This document shows, one piece after another, positions 7,510 to 16,721 of a stretch of DNA of 39,040 bases. Numbering within the stretch: the stretch's first letter is position 1; every line of letters starts with the position of its first letter. Source of the DNA: Muribaculaceae bacterium. GTDB lineage: Bacteria > Bacteroidota > Bacteroidia > Bacteroidales > Muribaculaceae. The notes beneath the pieces are model-generated. The model saw only the letters and a list, made by a program, of their open reading frames with translations. It searched no databases and had not been told where the DNA came from. Location: contig JAQVCR010000019.1 of NCBI GenBank assembly GCA_028689665.1, forward strand, positions 1 to 39,040, in the 5' to 3' direction. The translations under genes and the position numbers were made by a program.

Positions 7510-7594
7510 GCATAAGCAGAAAAGAAATGGGCCTTGCCTCATCAGTCTAAACTGTTGTTTAGGCGTGAGGCAAAGCCCTTTTCTCCGCTTATGC
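7510..7594. repeat. Long palindrome C
   Basis: GCATAAGC (7510-7517) mirrors 7587-7594, gggccttgcctca (7529-7541) mirrors 7566-7578 at 12 of 13 positions, and taaac (7548-7552) mirrors 7557-7561. This can form a hairpin of about 85 nt with a small loop, either a strong structure at the end of the element or a terminator. Confidence 0.75.
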
Positions 7595-7879
7595 GATAGT
7601 TGGCACACGTTCGTTCAAAATCCTTTTGTACGATGGTGTGCCGACGAATAAAGCCGCTTTTACGGAAAAACTTGTATGAGATAGAAAAAATCAGGGAGAT
7701 TCATATCAAAATCTCCCGTTTTATTGTTACTTTTGCATACGAAGAGTTCTTTGAAGGTTACGCAATGCGCAGAAGAATAATGCAGTAGATAACTAACTAA
7801 ATCGTAACCTATTACTATCATGAGCGATTAACATACGTTCATTTCCAATAAAATACACTCTTTTCGTAACTTCAGGCTA

Positions 7880-7910
7880 CAAAAGTACGAATAAAAGATT
7901 TATTCGCAAA
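7880..7910 (-). promoter_or_regulatory. Canonical Bacteroides promoter pointing into the ICE
   Basis: On the minus strand TTTG (7910-7907), exactly 19 nt, then TACTTTTG (7887-7880): a perfect TTTG-N19-TAnnTTTG promoter. No gene follows it on the minus strand within 1 kb. GTACTTTTGt also differs by one base from the GTAnnTTTGC integration core. Confidence 0.65.
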
Positions 7911-7949
7911 ATTTGTACATTGTTATATATCTTATTTACCAACAATAAT

Positions 7950-7985
7950 AAAAAATTCGGGGAGCAAAAAATTTTGCTCCCCGAA
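7950..7985 (-). terminator. Rho-independent terminator of the DUF4493 operon
   Basis: A 14-bp stem, ttcggggagcaaaa (7956-7969) with ttttgctccccgaa (7972-7985), lies 30 bp beyond the stop at 8016. On the minus strand it is followed by a T6 run, a strong terminator. Confidence 0.88.
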
Positions 7986-8015
7986 ACTTCTTATGTATTT
8001 TATTTTTGTCGCTAT

Positions 8016-10151
8016 TTATTCGTATACTAATTCTAAGTCATCTAGCCACATTACGCTGTCTGTGCTGCCGGCAAAATAATCGCCATAGTAGCTTGCCGAC
8101 CCGACAATTACCATTGCACTTGGTATGGCATCACTCTTATAGTCAATCGGTATTGTAAATTCTACCATTCCTTCGCCTTCGGTCGATGTGGTATAAATCA
8201 CTTCGCCATAGCCCACTACTTTCGATTCATCTTTATTAAATAATCGACGCTCGGCTTTCTTTGTCTTTATTATAAATGGCCATGCCGATCCGTTATACGA
8301 CTCGGTTGTATTATCCAGCATACCGATATAAATCACTCCTTTGTCGGTTCCTGTTGCATCAGGCACTTCTGAGTTTGTATAATTTATCGTACCGGGACGA
8401 TACTTGACATATCCGTGTAGTGCCTTTGGACGTGCGGCAAATTGACGGCCAAAGCCTAATACGCCATTTGTGCCATCGGTATTTAGATACTTGCCAACAA
8501 ATATGTTACCTGCGGCAAATTTACCAATTCCCAATAACGCTACATAAGCCGATTGCATCTTAACCGAGTAATTTCCACTATGCTTAACGCTTTCGTCGGG
8601 ATTTGTTATATTCACTTTAAGTGTAATAGAACCATGGTTACCGGTATCCCATAATAATTGATCGCTTGATACCGACGGAACCAATGCCCCATCGCCATCG
8701 GTAAACCAATTCTCAAAGCCTCCGTTTGGCAATTCTACTACTGCTCCTGTGGTGAAATCGTAAATATTCTGTGCCGTATAATCAGAGGTAATTGCTACAT
8801 ATTGATATGTGGTCGACGACGTTAGCCCGGTCAACTTAGCATAATAAGAATTGCCCTCGACTGTTCCTGCCACAGTAGTCCATGATGACTCGCCTTGTTT
8901 ACGATATTTGAAGCCACAACCGGTTACTCCTTCTTTTGCAATATTTGCTCTAATAGTTGCCGAATATTGATGTAAATCGCTTGCCGCTATTGGTAGGGTC
9001 ATTACCGATGCATCTGAAATCTCTATATCTACCGACAATTCGGAAGTCTTGCCATGAGAGTCGGTTGCCGAAATTTTTATTATATACGAGCCATTTGGGA
9101 GGCGGTTAAGCAACTCTTTAGCAAATGAAATCTTAGAGATTGTATTTTCTGCTTCTTCATTATATGTCAACACATTTGTTACTCCAAGTGTCGCTATAGA
9201 TTCGGATGCAGTACTTGTCATTGTAATAAAGTCGAAATTATCGGAAGGAAAACCAAGCTCTGAAAAATAATCGCACGATACCTTTAGTGAAGTGAGCTTA
9301 CCATCGGCAGCTGCATAAACTGATAGCTTACTCATTCCTCCTTGCTCCGAATACACCGGCGACGATATTTCAAATCCACTTGCCGAGAATTTAGGCGCAG
9401 GGACTAATACCATATTATCATTAACTACGATTTCGCTCTCATCTACCGTTACAATTAGAAAGCCTCCACCATAATCGACTTCTGTTGGATTATAAGTGAA
9501 GTTAAGTGTATATTCTGTCGCTTTCTTTACATTTTCAATTACACCCTGTTGAGTGAATGGATTTCCATTTGATTGAGTTCCGCTAATTGTCCACGATAAA
9601 TCTGTTTCGTTTGCAGGCATCATATAGTAGCCTTTAGCTGTGGCGATATTCTCGGATGTGAAATCAAGCGTTCCTTTACTATGACCGATAGTTATTGTAT
9701 AATCCGTTAACGCATTTAGCGCAGCTTGATCGATAGTTGCCGATGCAACAGTATTTGCTATTTTACATTCAATCGTTGTCTGTACGCTTGCTCCTTTCTC
9801 GATCGAGAATGGTGAAGTACCTTTGTAATATTTCGCTGTATATGATGCCGGAACACTATCACCTGCCCATGCTACCGCTTTATAATCGCCGCTTACAAGA
9901 ACAAGCTCGCTAGGTAATTCACTAACTCCGTGATATTTACGAATCAACGAACTTGAATTATATACATATATCGTACAATTCTCGGCAAGGTTATCGCTTT
10001 CGCCATCGCGAGCAAAAGTTGCGACATTCTCGTTTATAGCAACCTTAAAGCTCACTTTTCCCTCGCCAGTCAGAGCTTCTTCGCTTTGGCATCCTACCAA
10101 AACGATGGAAGCAATAAACCCTGATAGTATTATATTAAATAATTTTTTCAT
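8016..10151 (-). CDS. DUF4493 lipoprotein with Fn3-like and PCMD domains
   Basis: This 711-residue predicted lipoprotein has the lipobox LVGC (Cys21). An N-terminal DUF4493-like domain (about 28-235) is followed by a beta domain shared with its two upstream paralogues (about 250-375), an Fn3-like domain (about 390-465) and a C-terminal jelly-roll resembling the PCMD family (putative carbohydrate metabolism domain), starting at NGGFENW and containing SGNYSVKMQS and AAGNIFVGKY. No catalytic site is visible. PCMD folds resemble carbohydrate-binding modules, so surface glycan binding or an adhesin role is likely but unproven. It is the last gene of the operon, 4 bp after the neighbouring paralogue, and is followed by a strong terminator. 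Confidence 0.75.
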   Translation of the reverse strand: MKKLFNIILSGFIASIVLVGCQSEEALTGEGKVSFKVAINENVATFARDGESDNLAENCTIYVYNSSSLIRKYHGVSELPSELVLVSGDYKAVAWAGDSVPASYTAKYYKGTSPFSIEKGASVQTTIECKIANTVASATIDQAALNALTDYTITIGHSKGTLDFTSENIATAKGYYMMPANETDLSWTISGTQSNGNPFTQQGVIENVKKATEYTLNFTYNPTEVDYGGGFLIVTVDESEIVVNDNMVLVPAPKFSASGFEISSPVYSEQGGMSKLSVYAAADGKLTSLKVSCDYFSELGFPSDNFDFITMTSTASESIATLGVTNVLTYNEEAENTISKISFAKELLNRLPNGSYIIKISATDSHGKTSELSVDIEISDASVMTLPIAASDLHQYSATIRANIAKEGVTGCGFKYRKQGESSWTTVAGTVEGNSYYAKLTGLTSSTTYQYVAITSDYTAQNIYDFTTGAVVELPNGGFENWFTDGDGALVPSVSSDQLLWDTGNHGSITLKVNITNPDESVKHSGNYSVKMQSAYVALLGIGKFAAGNIFVGKYLNTDGTNGVLGFGRQFAARPKALHGYVKYRPGTINYTNSEVPDATGTDKGVIYIGMLDNTTESYNGSAWPFIIKTKKAERRLFNKDESKVVGYGEVIYTTSTEGEGMVEFTIPIDYKSDAIPSAMVIVGSASYYGDYFAGSTDSVMWLDDLELVYE

Positions 10152-10155
10152 AATC

Positions 10156-11634
10156 TTAACGTGCTATAAATTTTAAAGTTGCCTCTGCTGTCTGATTGTC
10201 TGTATCAGTAACCTTTAAGATAAAGTTGTGTTCACTCTTAAATGTACCTAACAAGCCCATAAATTGAGATATATCAAATAATATTTCTGTCTTTCCAACG
10301 ACATCTTCTCCTGTTGGGAAGCCTAGACCTTTAAGTCCCGACTCAATTGATCCCGGATTAGCCAAATCAAATTCACCTGCCAATCCCACATCTTCAAGAT
10401 CGGATGGGGTAAGCGTAGGAGAATCTATTTTTACATTCAAATGCGTAATCCCCTTAGGAGCTTTGATAATTACAACAGCTGTCATTCCGTCGGTGATTTC
10501 ATTTACATTCTCTAAATCTAATGTTTCGCTCGTTATGGTTGGAGCTGTGTCGTCGCCTTTAGCTGCTTGTCGGACAACAACATCTTGTGAGATATTACCC
10601 ATTGTGAATGTTAATGTTGCTTGTCGTTCTTCGGTTGCTGTATTTTCAGTGGCTTCCACATTTAATTGAGTCGTTCCTTTAGCGCCAGCTGCCACCGATG
10701 TAGTACACCAGCTTTGGTTGCTTGTTACTGTCCAATTACTTGTCGAATTTACTGTTACGGCTTTGCTTCCTCCGGTAGCTGTATAGCTAATTGAATTGCT
10801 GCTTATTTGTAACATATCATCGGGGTCGATCTCTTCCTCATTTGCTGGGACATTAACTGTTAGATCAATTTTTGTAACTTTTGCATCTAGAGCAAGATTT
10901 GTCAATCCTATCGAGCCATATTCTGCTCCAGGTTCCGGAATTTCTTTTAATCCAAATGTTATAATGCGATGCTGTCCGGCTGCTACATCGGATAGCACTT
11001 TAAAGTCGCTCATATAATATCCATCAATGGTTCCGGTAAATGTAGCTACAAGTGTAGTACTCTCGGGGACAAAGCGGAAATACCCCGAACGAGTCTCTCC
11101 GTATGCGAAATCTAATGTTTCGACATTGCCTACCAACACATTCACTTTCACATCGTCGCCACTTCCAATTGCGGCAATTAGCTCATCGGAATAAGCTATT
11201 GTTACTTTGACATTTGATAATTTGCATATAAGATTGCCAATCTCGGTAATATTGCCATTTGTTATGGCAAATTCTTTTGATGCGTAGTAATAAGGTGCGT
11301 CCCACGCCGTATCTTTAACTTCTTCATTGTAGCACTCTACCACATAGTCGCCTACGGGTAATGTTATAATTTCAGGCATCTCAGAATATTTCCATGTATG
11401 CTTTAGTGTCAGTGTATTCTTGTCGCGAATATTTACAATGAAAGTACTCACGTCTATTCCGCTTCTATTTTCAATAGTTATATCTGAACTAAAAACTTCT
11501 AACGATAGAGATGCACAAGAGAATGTACCAACGCCGTCTTTATCTTCTTCGGTTGGATATACCGGATTATCACAACTTGTCAAACTCACAGCTGTCAATA
11601 ATCCTACAATAAATATATATAATATCTTTTTCAT
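10156..11634 (-). CDS. DUF4493 lipoprotein with a BACON domain
   Basis: This 492-residue predicted lipoprotein has the lipobox LTSC (Cys21). The N-terminal DUF4493-like domain (about 37-250) holds the typical DVSTFIVNIRD, TLPVGDYVVECY and YYYASKEFAITNG segments. A BACON domain follows (about 280-360), with SWCTTSVAAGAKGTTQLNV and QDVVVRQA. The C-terminal beta domain matches the middle domain of both paralogues; unlike them it has no PCMD domain. BACON domains are thought to bind carbohydrate or mucin, or act as spacers. The gene lies 18 bp after the split paralogue and 4 bp before the next, so all are co-transcribed. Confidence 0.75.
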   Translation of the reverse strand: MKKILYIFIVGLLTAVSLTSCDNPVYPTEEDKDGVGTFSCASLSLEVFSSDITIENRSGIDVSTFIVNIRDKNTLTLKHTWKYSEMPEIITLPVGDYVVECYNEEVKDTAWDAPYYYASKEFAITNGNITEIGNLICKLSNVKVTIAYSDELIAAIGSGDDVKVNVLVGNVETLDFAYGETRSGYFRFVPESTTLVATFTGTIDGYYMSDFKVLSDVAAGQHRIITFGLKEIPEPGAEYGSIGLTNLALDAKVTKIDLTVNVPANEEEIDPDDMLQISSNSISYTATGGSKAVTVNSTSNWTVTSNQSWCTTSVAAGAKGTTQLNVEATENTATEERQATLTFTMGNISQDVVVRQAAKGDDTAPTITSETLDLENVNEITDGMTAVVIIKAPKGITHLNVKIDSPTLTPSDLEDVGLAGEFDLANPGSIESGLKGLGFPTGEDVVGKTEILFDISQFMGLLGTFKSEHNFILKVTDTDNQTAEATLKFIAR

Positions 11635-11652
11635 AAATTTCTATTTAACAAG

Positions 11653-13236
11653 TTAATAAGCAAAGGTCAAATTATCTATTGTGAGCATTGCTCCACGTGA
11701 ACAGCACTCTTCCTTATTGCAATAATCTGTTGTTTTTATATCGCTGCTATTTGACGACGAGATCATTATTCGCAATTGAGTAGCCACAAGGTCTTTGCGT
11801 GTGTAATTTACTGTTACTGTGAACTGTGTGTAATCGCTTGCTTGTGATAGCTCGGCTATCCCGGTTCCGATAACGGTAGATCCGTTCATTATCTGCACAT
11901 TAACAGTTCCTTTCTCGGTTACATCTTGTGAATCGGCTGCATATTTATAATATCCACTTAGTTTTAATGGGCGTGAAGTGAAAGCCACTCCTTCGTTATA
12001 AGTCTCTTGTCCGTTGCTATAACTATAAGAGCCTAAAAATAATTTTCCTGCCGAGCGATCAGAAATCGTCGGTACTCTTGCACAATAATAATTGCTATAA
12101 CTTGTATTTCCGGTCTGCGAGTGCTTCCCTACATCGGCTCCGGCAGCACTCCATGCCACGCTGCGTACTACCATTGCATTCGACCCGCTATGCGATGTGT
12201 TGTTTTTATAAATATCGGCAGTAGAGTCGTAAGCGCTCTGTCCTATTCCCCACACCTTTGCTGTGGGCTGATGTGATATCCAGCTTAGCGACGTGTTATA
12301 TGTAGAAGGAATACAATACCATGTATTTGTGTTCGATGCCGAGGCGTTGTATGTCTTTGCATTCACCGACGCCCAGCCTGTAGGCTCAGATACGGTCATT
12401 CCCAAAGTCGTCTGAAAGCCTGTGCCTCCCGCTGTGATTGTCCACGTTCCACCTTGATTTATGGTAGCATTAATTGTCTGCGATAATGTTTCAAAGTCGC
12501 CATTTGGCACAGCTGTTGATGCCTCAGTGATAAATGACACCTCGTTAGAGAATGTGCTGTTACTTGCACCATCGGTCAATGTTACTTTTGTTGTGTAAGC
12601 TGTCGATTGCGACAAGCCTTTTACGGTTATCGTTCCATTCGCTGTGTCTTTTACTACATTTGTCGTCTTTGCATAAGCTCCGGTGGAAGTCTTAATATAA
12701 ACTACTGCATAATTTGTCATCAGCGTTTTTAACGACGTGTCTTCAGGATTGATTCTGATTACTGCACTTGTAGCCCACGCATCGGCGTCGCTAACAGCTA
12801 TCGCATATACCGGGTTTAAACGCTCAACCGAAAGTGTGTTGCTCTCCTTGACTTCTTTATATATTGCTTTTAGTTGCATTGCCGCATTTGATGCCGGAAC
12901 TTCAAATGTCAATGTGTACATATTGCTTCCTGCCTCTGCCACGTTTGTAATATTACAATTTACCCATGTGCCATATTCATTTACAGCGTGGAGCTTGACA
13001 TTATTGGCTATATCATATCCATTATAGCTCACTTTTACTGTCTCTGTGCTTTGACCGATAAATAATGTTCCCGGCTCCGACAATTCTAGTTGCACTGATG
13101 GCGCATTAATTTTTAATGATATCGGATCACTCACCTTAGTATATATATCTTTTACTTGGAGGGTAAAAGTGTGTTCAGATGAATTATTATATGTCTTTAA
13201 ATTCTTGACTACATTTTTAAAATCAACAACTGCCAT
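11653..13236 (-). CDS. C-terminal half of a DUF4493/PCMD lipoprotein split by a stop
   Basis: The frame starts at ATG 13236 but has no signal peptide and begins in the middle of a domain. The 12 codons before it are open and run straight up to a TGA at 13275-13273, in frame with the upstream DUF4493 gene. So this is the second half of one ancestral gene of about 872 residues: the rest of the shared beta domain, an Fn3-like domain (about 145-238) and a PCMD-like jelly-roll starting at VPNGDFE, with SHSGSNAMVVRS and AGKLFLGSYSY. As a separate product it would stay in the cytosol. It is probably a pseudogene fragment unless the TGA is read through or is a sequencing error. Confidence 0.6.
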   Translation of the reverse strand: MAVVDFKNVVKNLKTYNNSSEHTFTLQVKDIYTKVSDPISLKINAPSVQLELSEPGTLFIGQSTETVKVSYNGYDIANNVKLHAVNEYGTWVNCNITNVAEAGSNMYTLTFEVPASNAAMQLKAIYKEVKESNTLSVERLNPVYAIAVSDADAWATSAVIRINPEDTSLKTLMTNYAVVYIKTSTGAYAKTTNVVKDTANGTITVKGLSQSTAYTTKVTLTDGASNSTFSNEVSFITEASTAVPNGDFETLSQTINATINQGGTWTITAGGTGFQTTLGMTVSEPTGWASVNAKTYNASASNTNTWYCIPSTYNTSLSWISHQPTAKVWGIGQSAYDSTADIYKNNTSHSGSNAMVVRSVAWSAAGADVGKHSQTGNTSYSNYYCARVPTISDRSAGKLFLGSYSYSNGQETYNEGVAFTSRPLKLSGYYKYAADSQDVTEKGTVNVQIMNGSTVIGTGIAELSQASDYTQFTVTVNYTRKDLVATQLRIMISSSNSSDIKTTDYCNKEECCSRGAMLTIDNLTFAY

Positions 13237-13272
13237 TTTATCAGGATTTGTCCAGAGTCCTTTAACTTCCAG

Positions 13273-14271
13273 TCAAAACTTTGTCATTGTTGCCTTTTGA
13301 GTTTCGGTTGCTGCAAGCAGATTCACTTCGGCTGGCCACCCTTGAGAAATAAGATATTCAGAAGCTGTGGTTAACACTACTTCGTTTAGACCTGATATTG
13401 CAGTAAGATTGGCTTTTAAGTCGGCTGTATAGGCATCGCCTTCCATCAAATTTAAAGATACTCCACTTTCATAACCAATCGACTTGGCTGTAGGTGCTGG
13501 CGCATTAAACAGCTCTTCACTCAATGGAATTGTGATGGGTTCGCTCTCGGTAGTGCTGTCAAAGCTGATTAGCAATTGTCCTTCGCCCACTTCACCTCCA
13601 TTTACATCGAATGTGATACTATAAAGCGTCTTGGGTAGAGCATTCTCTATATCGGCAGGATTAAAAGTTGTCTGTGTTCCTGTCGTCTTTGTGAGGCTGA
13701 GCTCTAACGAGATGTTGCCGGGACGAACATATGCTGTTCGCGTTTCTTCTTTTGCAAAATCTATATACGCTCCACCCTCTGAGTGAATTGTAGTCTTGTA
13801 ATCTACAAAATATTTTTTGAACGCATCGGTGTAATTCACGGCAACCATAGTATTTGCTAAAGTTGCGGTTACTGCCGGTTCCGAAACTTCTGAATCGTAA
13901 ACAGTAAATTCTGATTCACCATAATAATAAGGCTTGTCAAAGCCCTCTTCGTCTATCGCTCCATAATAAGCCGAAAGAGTATAGGTGCCTGTTACATACT
14001 GTTGGTCGGGATCAAAGTCGGCAAATGTATTCCACACATGGGAATAAGAGCCATCTTTTTTCGCCACCTTTACCGAAAACTGATTAATTTCGGGCTTAAA
14101 TGCTTCTGTCTCGCCGGCTCGACTTATATTTGATGACTTTAATACCGAGCCATCAGCGCTAATGGAAACATTGATTTTTCCATAGCCATTAGAGCCAAAA
14201 TTGTCATTCTCGCTACATGCACTTAATAGCAAGAATATCACAGGTAATAACCTTAAAAATTTTAATTTCAT
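13273..14271 (-). CDS. N-terminal half of a DUF4493 lipoprotein, ended by in-frame TGA
   Basis: This 332-residue reading frame begins with a lipoprotein signal (LLSAC, Cys19) and a DUF4493-like domain (about 30-245: EINQFSVKVAKKDGS, YVTGTYTLSAYYG, KPYYYGESEFTVYD). It then enters the beta domain that the two paralogues have complete, and stops at TGA 13275-13273 inside it. The next codons are open and continue the homology without a frame change. It is the first gene of the three-paralogue operon. The truncated lipoprotein could still be exported, but lacks the C-terminal domains. A possible -7 element (TAGTTTTG, 14396-14389) lies upstream. Confidence 0.65.
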   Translation of the reverse strand: MKLKFLRLLPVIFLLLSACSENDNFGSNGYGKINVSISADGSVLKSSNISRAGETEAFKPEINQFSVKVAKKDGSYSHVWNTFADFDPDQQYVTGTYTLSAYYGAIDEEGFDKPYYYGESEFTVYDSEVSEPAVTATLANTMVAVNYTDAFKKYFVDYKTTIHSEGGAYIDFAKEETRTAYVRPGNISLELSLTKTTGTQTTFNPADIENALPKTLYSITFDVNGGEVGEGQLLISFDSTTESEPITIPLSEELFNAPAPTAKSIGYESGVSLNLMEGDAYTADLKANLTAISGLNEVVLTTASEYLISQGWPAEVNLLAATETQKATMTKF

Positions 14272-14705
14272 AAATATATAGTTGATAGTCTTAATTTGCG
14301 CCTAAATAATATATCATCAAAAGATATATTAACTTAATAGCATTATTATAATCTAAATATTTGCACCTCTTCTGCTTTTAGCAGGTTGCAAAACTAATTA
14401 AAAATACTGAATTATTATCGTTATTAACGTGTTTTACAATATATTTATAGACATAATCGACATTTTTGCCCATATTTATAATTTAACAAGTATTACAAGT
14501 ATGTGCATATATGTTGATTTGAGCCACTGGAACCAACACTAATGTGTAAGTTGTAATACTATTTCTATCAGCCGGAGCAATTTTTGCCCCTTTTTACGTT
14601 CTTTTATTGTGCTTTTCCTAATTTATTTAAAGAAAATGATTATTTTTGCAAGCACTAAAACTAGATAGGACACACACAAATTATTACTTTTTAGATTGAC
14701 TCAAT
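14272..14705. other. Divergent intergenic region with a small inverted repeat
   Basis: AT-rich, no gene. It separates the DUF4493 operon (left) and the sugar dehydratase cluster (right). TAGTTTTG on the minus strand (14396-14389) and TATTTTTG on the plus strand (14641-14648, 58 bp before the dehydratase ATG) are candidate -7 elements; neither has a clear -33 box. An inverted repeat agtattacaa/ttgtaatact (14489-14498 and 14551-14560) lies between them. Confidence 0.5.
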
Positions 14706-16703
14706 ATGAATAGCATTTACTCAAAATTAACGAGAACTAGGATTTACAAGAATATTATATCTAATCCTACACCTAGATGGCTCGTATTCGTTGTTGATAT
14801 GGCTATATTCTCTATTAGCTGTATGATCCTTTTAATTGCCGATGCTTATCGATACAACGATGCAAATATTTTTACTCACAATCTTTTAGTAAAATTTGTA
14901 TCTATTGTGGTAGTTTACACCATCACCAATTTCCTAACTCGGAGCTATCAATGTATTATCAGGCTTTCAGTAATGGAAGATCTATATCGCGTATTTCTCA
15001 CCGTGACATATTCTACGATAATTTTATTCCTAATAAACATCATTACCTCTAGCGTAGCTACACAATTGTTTAGTTATTGGAATCTCATATTTATTGCAGC
15101 AATTAGTTTTTCAATTCTTTTGACATCTAGGCTTGCTATTAAATATGTGTATATGAAGTTTAACACTAAGACAACATATCGCAAGCCAATTATCGTTCTT
15201 GGTGCTGCTCTTAATTCAATAATTCTTGCAAATGCGCTAAAAGGCGAAGCTCAAGGTAAATTTGACCCGGTGGCACTTCTTAGCATCTCGGAAAAGAAAA
15301 ATGTATCGAAGGTTAACGGAATACCTATTGAGAATTATAATCCCGAGAAAATTACCGAGATATTTGAACGATACAATTGTCATACATTAGTATTTCTTTC
15401 TACACAGATCGAGCTAATGCGTAGTGGATTTGCCGAAGCTTTTCTTAAGAATAATATAACAATACTCCATCTCAACCAAGTCGAAGAATTTGATTTTAAA
15501 GATAATACTGATGCTAAAATTCCGGAGGTATCATCACACATTAAAAATATTCAAATTGAAGACCTACTAGGCCGCGACCAGATAAAGAACGACAATCCTC
15601 TTGTGATGAGCAATATAAATCACCAGAATGTTCTTATCACCGGTGCTGCCGGATCTATCGGCAGTGAAATAGTAAGACAAGTGGCAGCATTAGGAGCCAA
15701 CACTATTATTCTTCTCGACCAAGCCGAAACACCAATGCACTATATGCAACTCGAGATGGAGGAGAAATTCCCTGATACTAAAGTTGTACTCTTCATTGCC
15801 GATGTGCAGAACAAGGAACGCGTGGAACAAGCATTCAAGCTCTACTCTCCTCGATTTGTGTTCCATGCAGCAGCTTACAAGCACGTGCCAATGATGGAAA
15901 ACAATCCTAGCGAGGCTATCCTTACTAACGTAATGGGAACAAAAAATGTGGCAGACTTAGCACTTAAATATAAGGCATATAAGTTTGTTATGATTTCGAC
16001 AGATAAAGCTGTTAATCCCACAAACATTATGGGAGCCACAAAGCGTATCGCCGAGATCTATGTACAATCGCTTTTCTTCAACCAGCTACAGAATGACAAC
16101 ACTAACGTTACACAATTTATCACTACACGATTTGGTAACGTGCTTGGTTCTAATGGCTCGGTCATTCCTCGATTCCGTCAACAAATCGAAGACGGAGGCC
16201 CGGTAACAGTTACCCACAAAGAGATTATACGATACTTTATGACAATTAAAGAAGCGTGTTCTCTTGTCCTTGAAGCAGGCTGTATGGGTAATGGTGGCGA
16301 GATTTATATCTTCGATATGGGTAGCCCTGTTAAAATATACGACCTCGCTTGCCGTATGATTACTCTTGCAGGACTAACCGTAGGGAAAGACATCAAGATT
16401 ATTGAAACCGGACTAAGACCGGGTGAAAAGTTGTATGAAGAATTACTAAACGACAAAGAAAAGACTCGTGCAACAATGAATCATAAAATTATGATTGCAA
16501 AAGTACAACAATACGACTATAATAGCGTATGCGAGAATATCTCAAATATTATAAACTGCGCTTCACACAGTGATATTCATAAATTAGTACTTTCGATGAA
16601 GCACTTTGTCCCCGAATACAAGAGTATGAACTCTAAATTTGAGGTTATAGATAAAGAAATTTCTACTGAAGAAAAAGAAGGAATTACAGCAAATAAATCT
16701 TAG
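14706..16703 (+). CDS. Long-form nucleotide-sugar 4,6-dehydratase (PglF/WbpM/CapD-like)
   Basis: This 665-residue membrane protein starts a surface-polysaccharide cluster. The N-terminus has four membrane segments (about 25-155), then a CoA-binding-like Rossmann region, then the short-chain dehydrogenase domain with the NAD motif LITGAAGSIGSE near 310. The active-site block ISTDKAVNPTNIMGATK near 430 has Thr-Asp-Lys and Met in place of the usual Tyr, as in PglF-type enzymes. The reaction is probably UDP-GlcNAc to the 4-keto-6-deoxy sugar, feeding capsule or protein glycans. Length is typical of the long form. A DUF4923 gene follows after 18 bp. The exact sugar substrate cannot be read from sequence. 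Confidence 0.88.
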   Translation: MNSIYSKLTRTRIYKNIISNPTPRWLVFVVDMAIFSISCMILLIADAYRYNDANIFTHNLLVKFVSIVVVYTITNFLTRSYQCIIRLSVMEDLYRVFLTVTYSTIILFLINIITSSVATQLFSYWNLIFIAAISFSILLTSRLAIKYVYMKFNTKTTYRKPIIVLGAALNSIILANALKGEAQGKFDPVALLSISEKKNVSKVNGIPIENYNPEKITEIFERYNCHTLVFLSTQIELMRSGFAEAFLKNNITILHLNQVEEFDFKDNTDAKIPEVSSHIKNIQIEDLLGRDQIKNDNPLVMSNINHQNVLITGAAGSIGSEIVRQVAALGANTIILLDQAETPMHYMQLEMEEKFPDTKVVLFIADVQNKERVEQAFKLYSPRFVFHAAAYKHVPMMENNPSEAILTNVMGTKNVADLALKYKAYKFVMISTDKAVNPTNIMGATKRIAEIYVQSLFFNQLQNDNTNVTQFITTRFGNVLGSNGSVIPRFRQQIEDGGPVTVTHKEIIRYFMTIKEACSLVLEAGCMGNGGEIYIFDMGSPVKIYDLACRMITLAGLTVGKDIKIIETGLRPGEKLYEELLNDKEKTRATMNHKIMIAKVQQYDYNSVCENISNIINCASHSDIHKLVLSMKHFVPEYKSMNSKFEVIDKEISTEEKEGITANKS

Positions 16704-16721
16704 TATTAAATATATTATAAA

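Larger units (their letters stand above)
6873..7955. other. Palindrome-rich non-coding end region of the ICE
   Basis: No convincing gene is present in over 1 kb; the open frames here lack ATG starts or protein-like composition. It must hold the promoter of the 6872-3451 operon. It contains three clusters of inverted repeats (7030-7130, 7303-7389, 7510-7594), a plus-strand TACCTTTG at 7136-7143, and two short sequences close to the CTnDOT-type core GTAnnTTTGC. Base composition falls from GC-richer to AT-rich near 7.65-7.75 kb, so the ICE/chromosome junction is probably within 7.7-7.9 kb. Confidence 0.6.

Noticed and set aside
7600-7788. Plus-strand 62-codon frame near the ICE end
   Set aside because: It starts only at a TTG, spans the likely att region and has no recognisable domain.
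14272-14705. Invertible capsule promoter
   Set aside because: The inverted repeat arms are 10 bp and 52 bp apart, far from the usual long-armed invertible segments.
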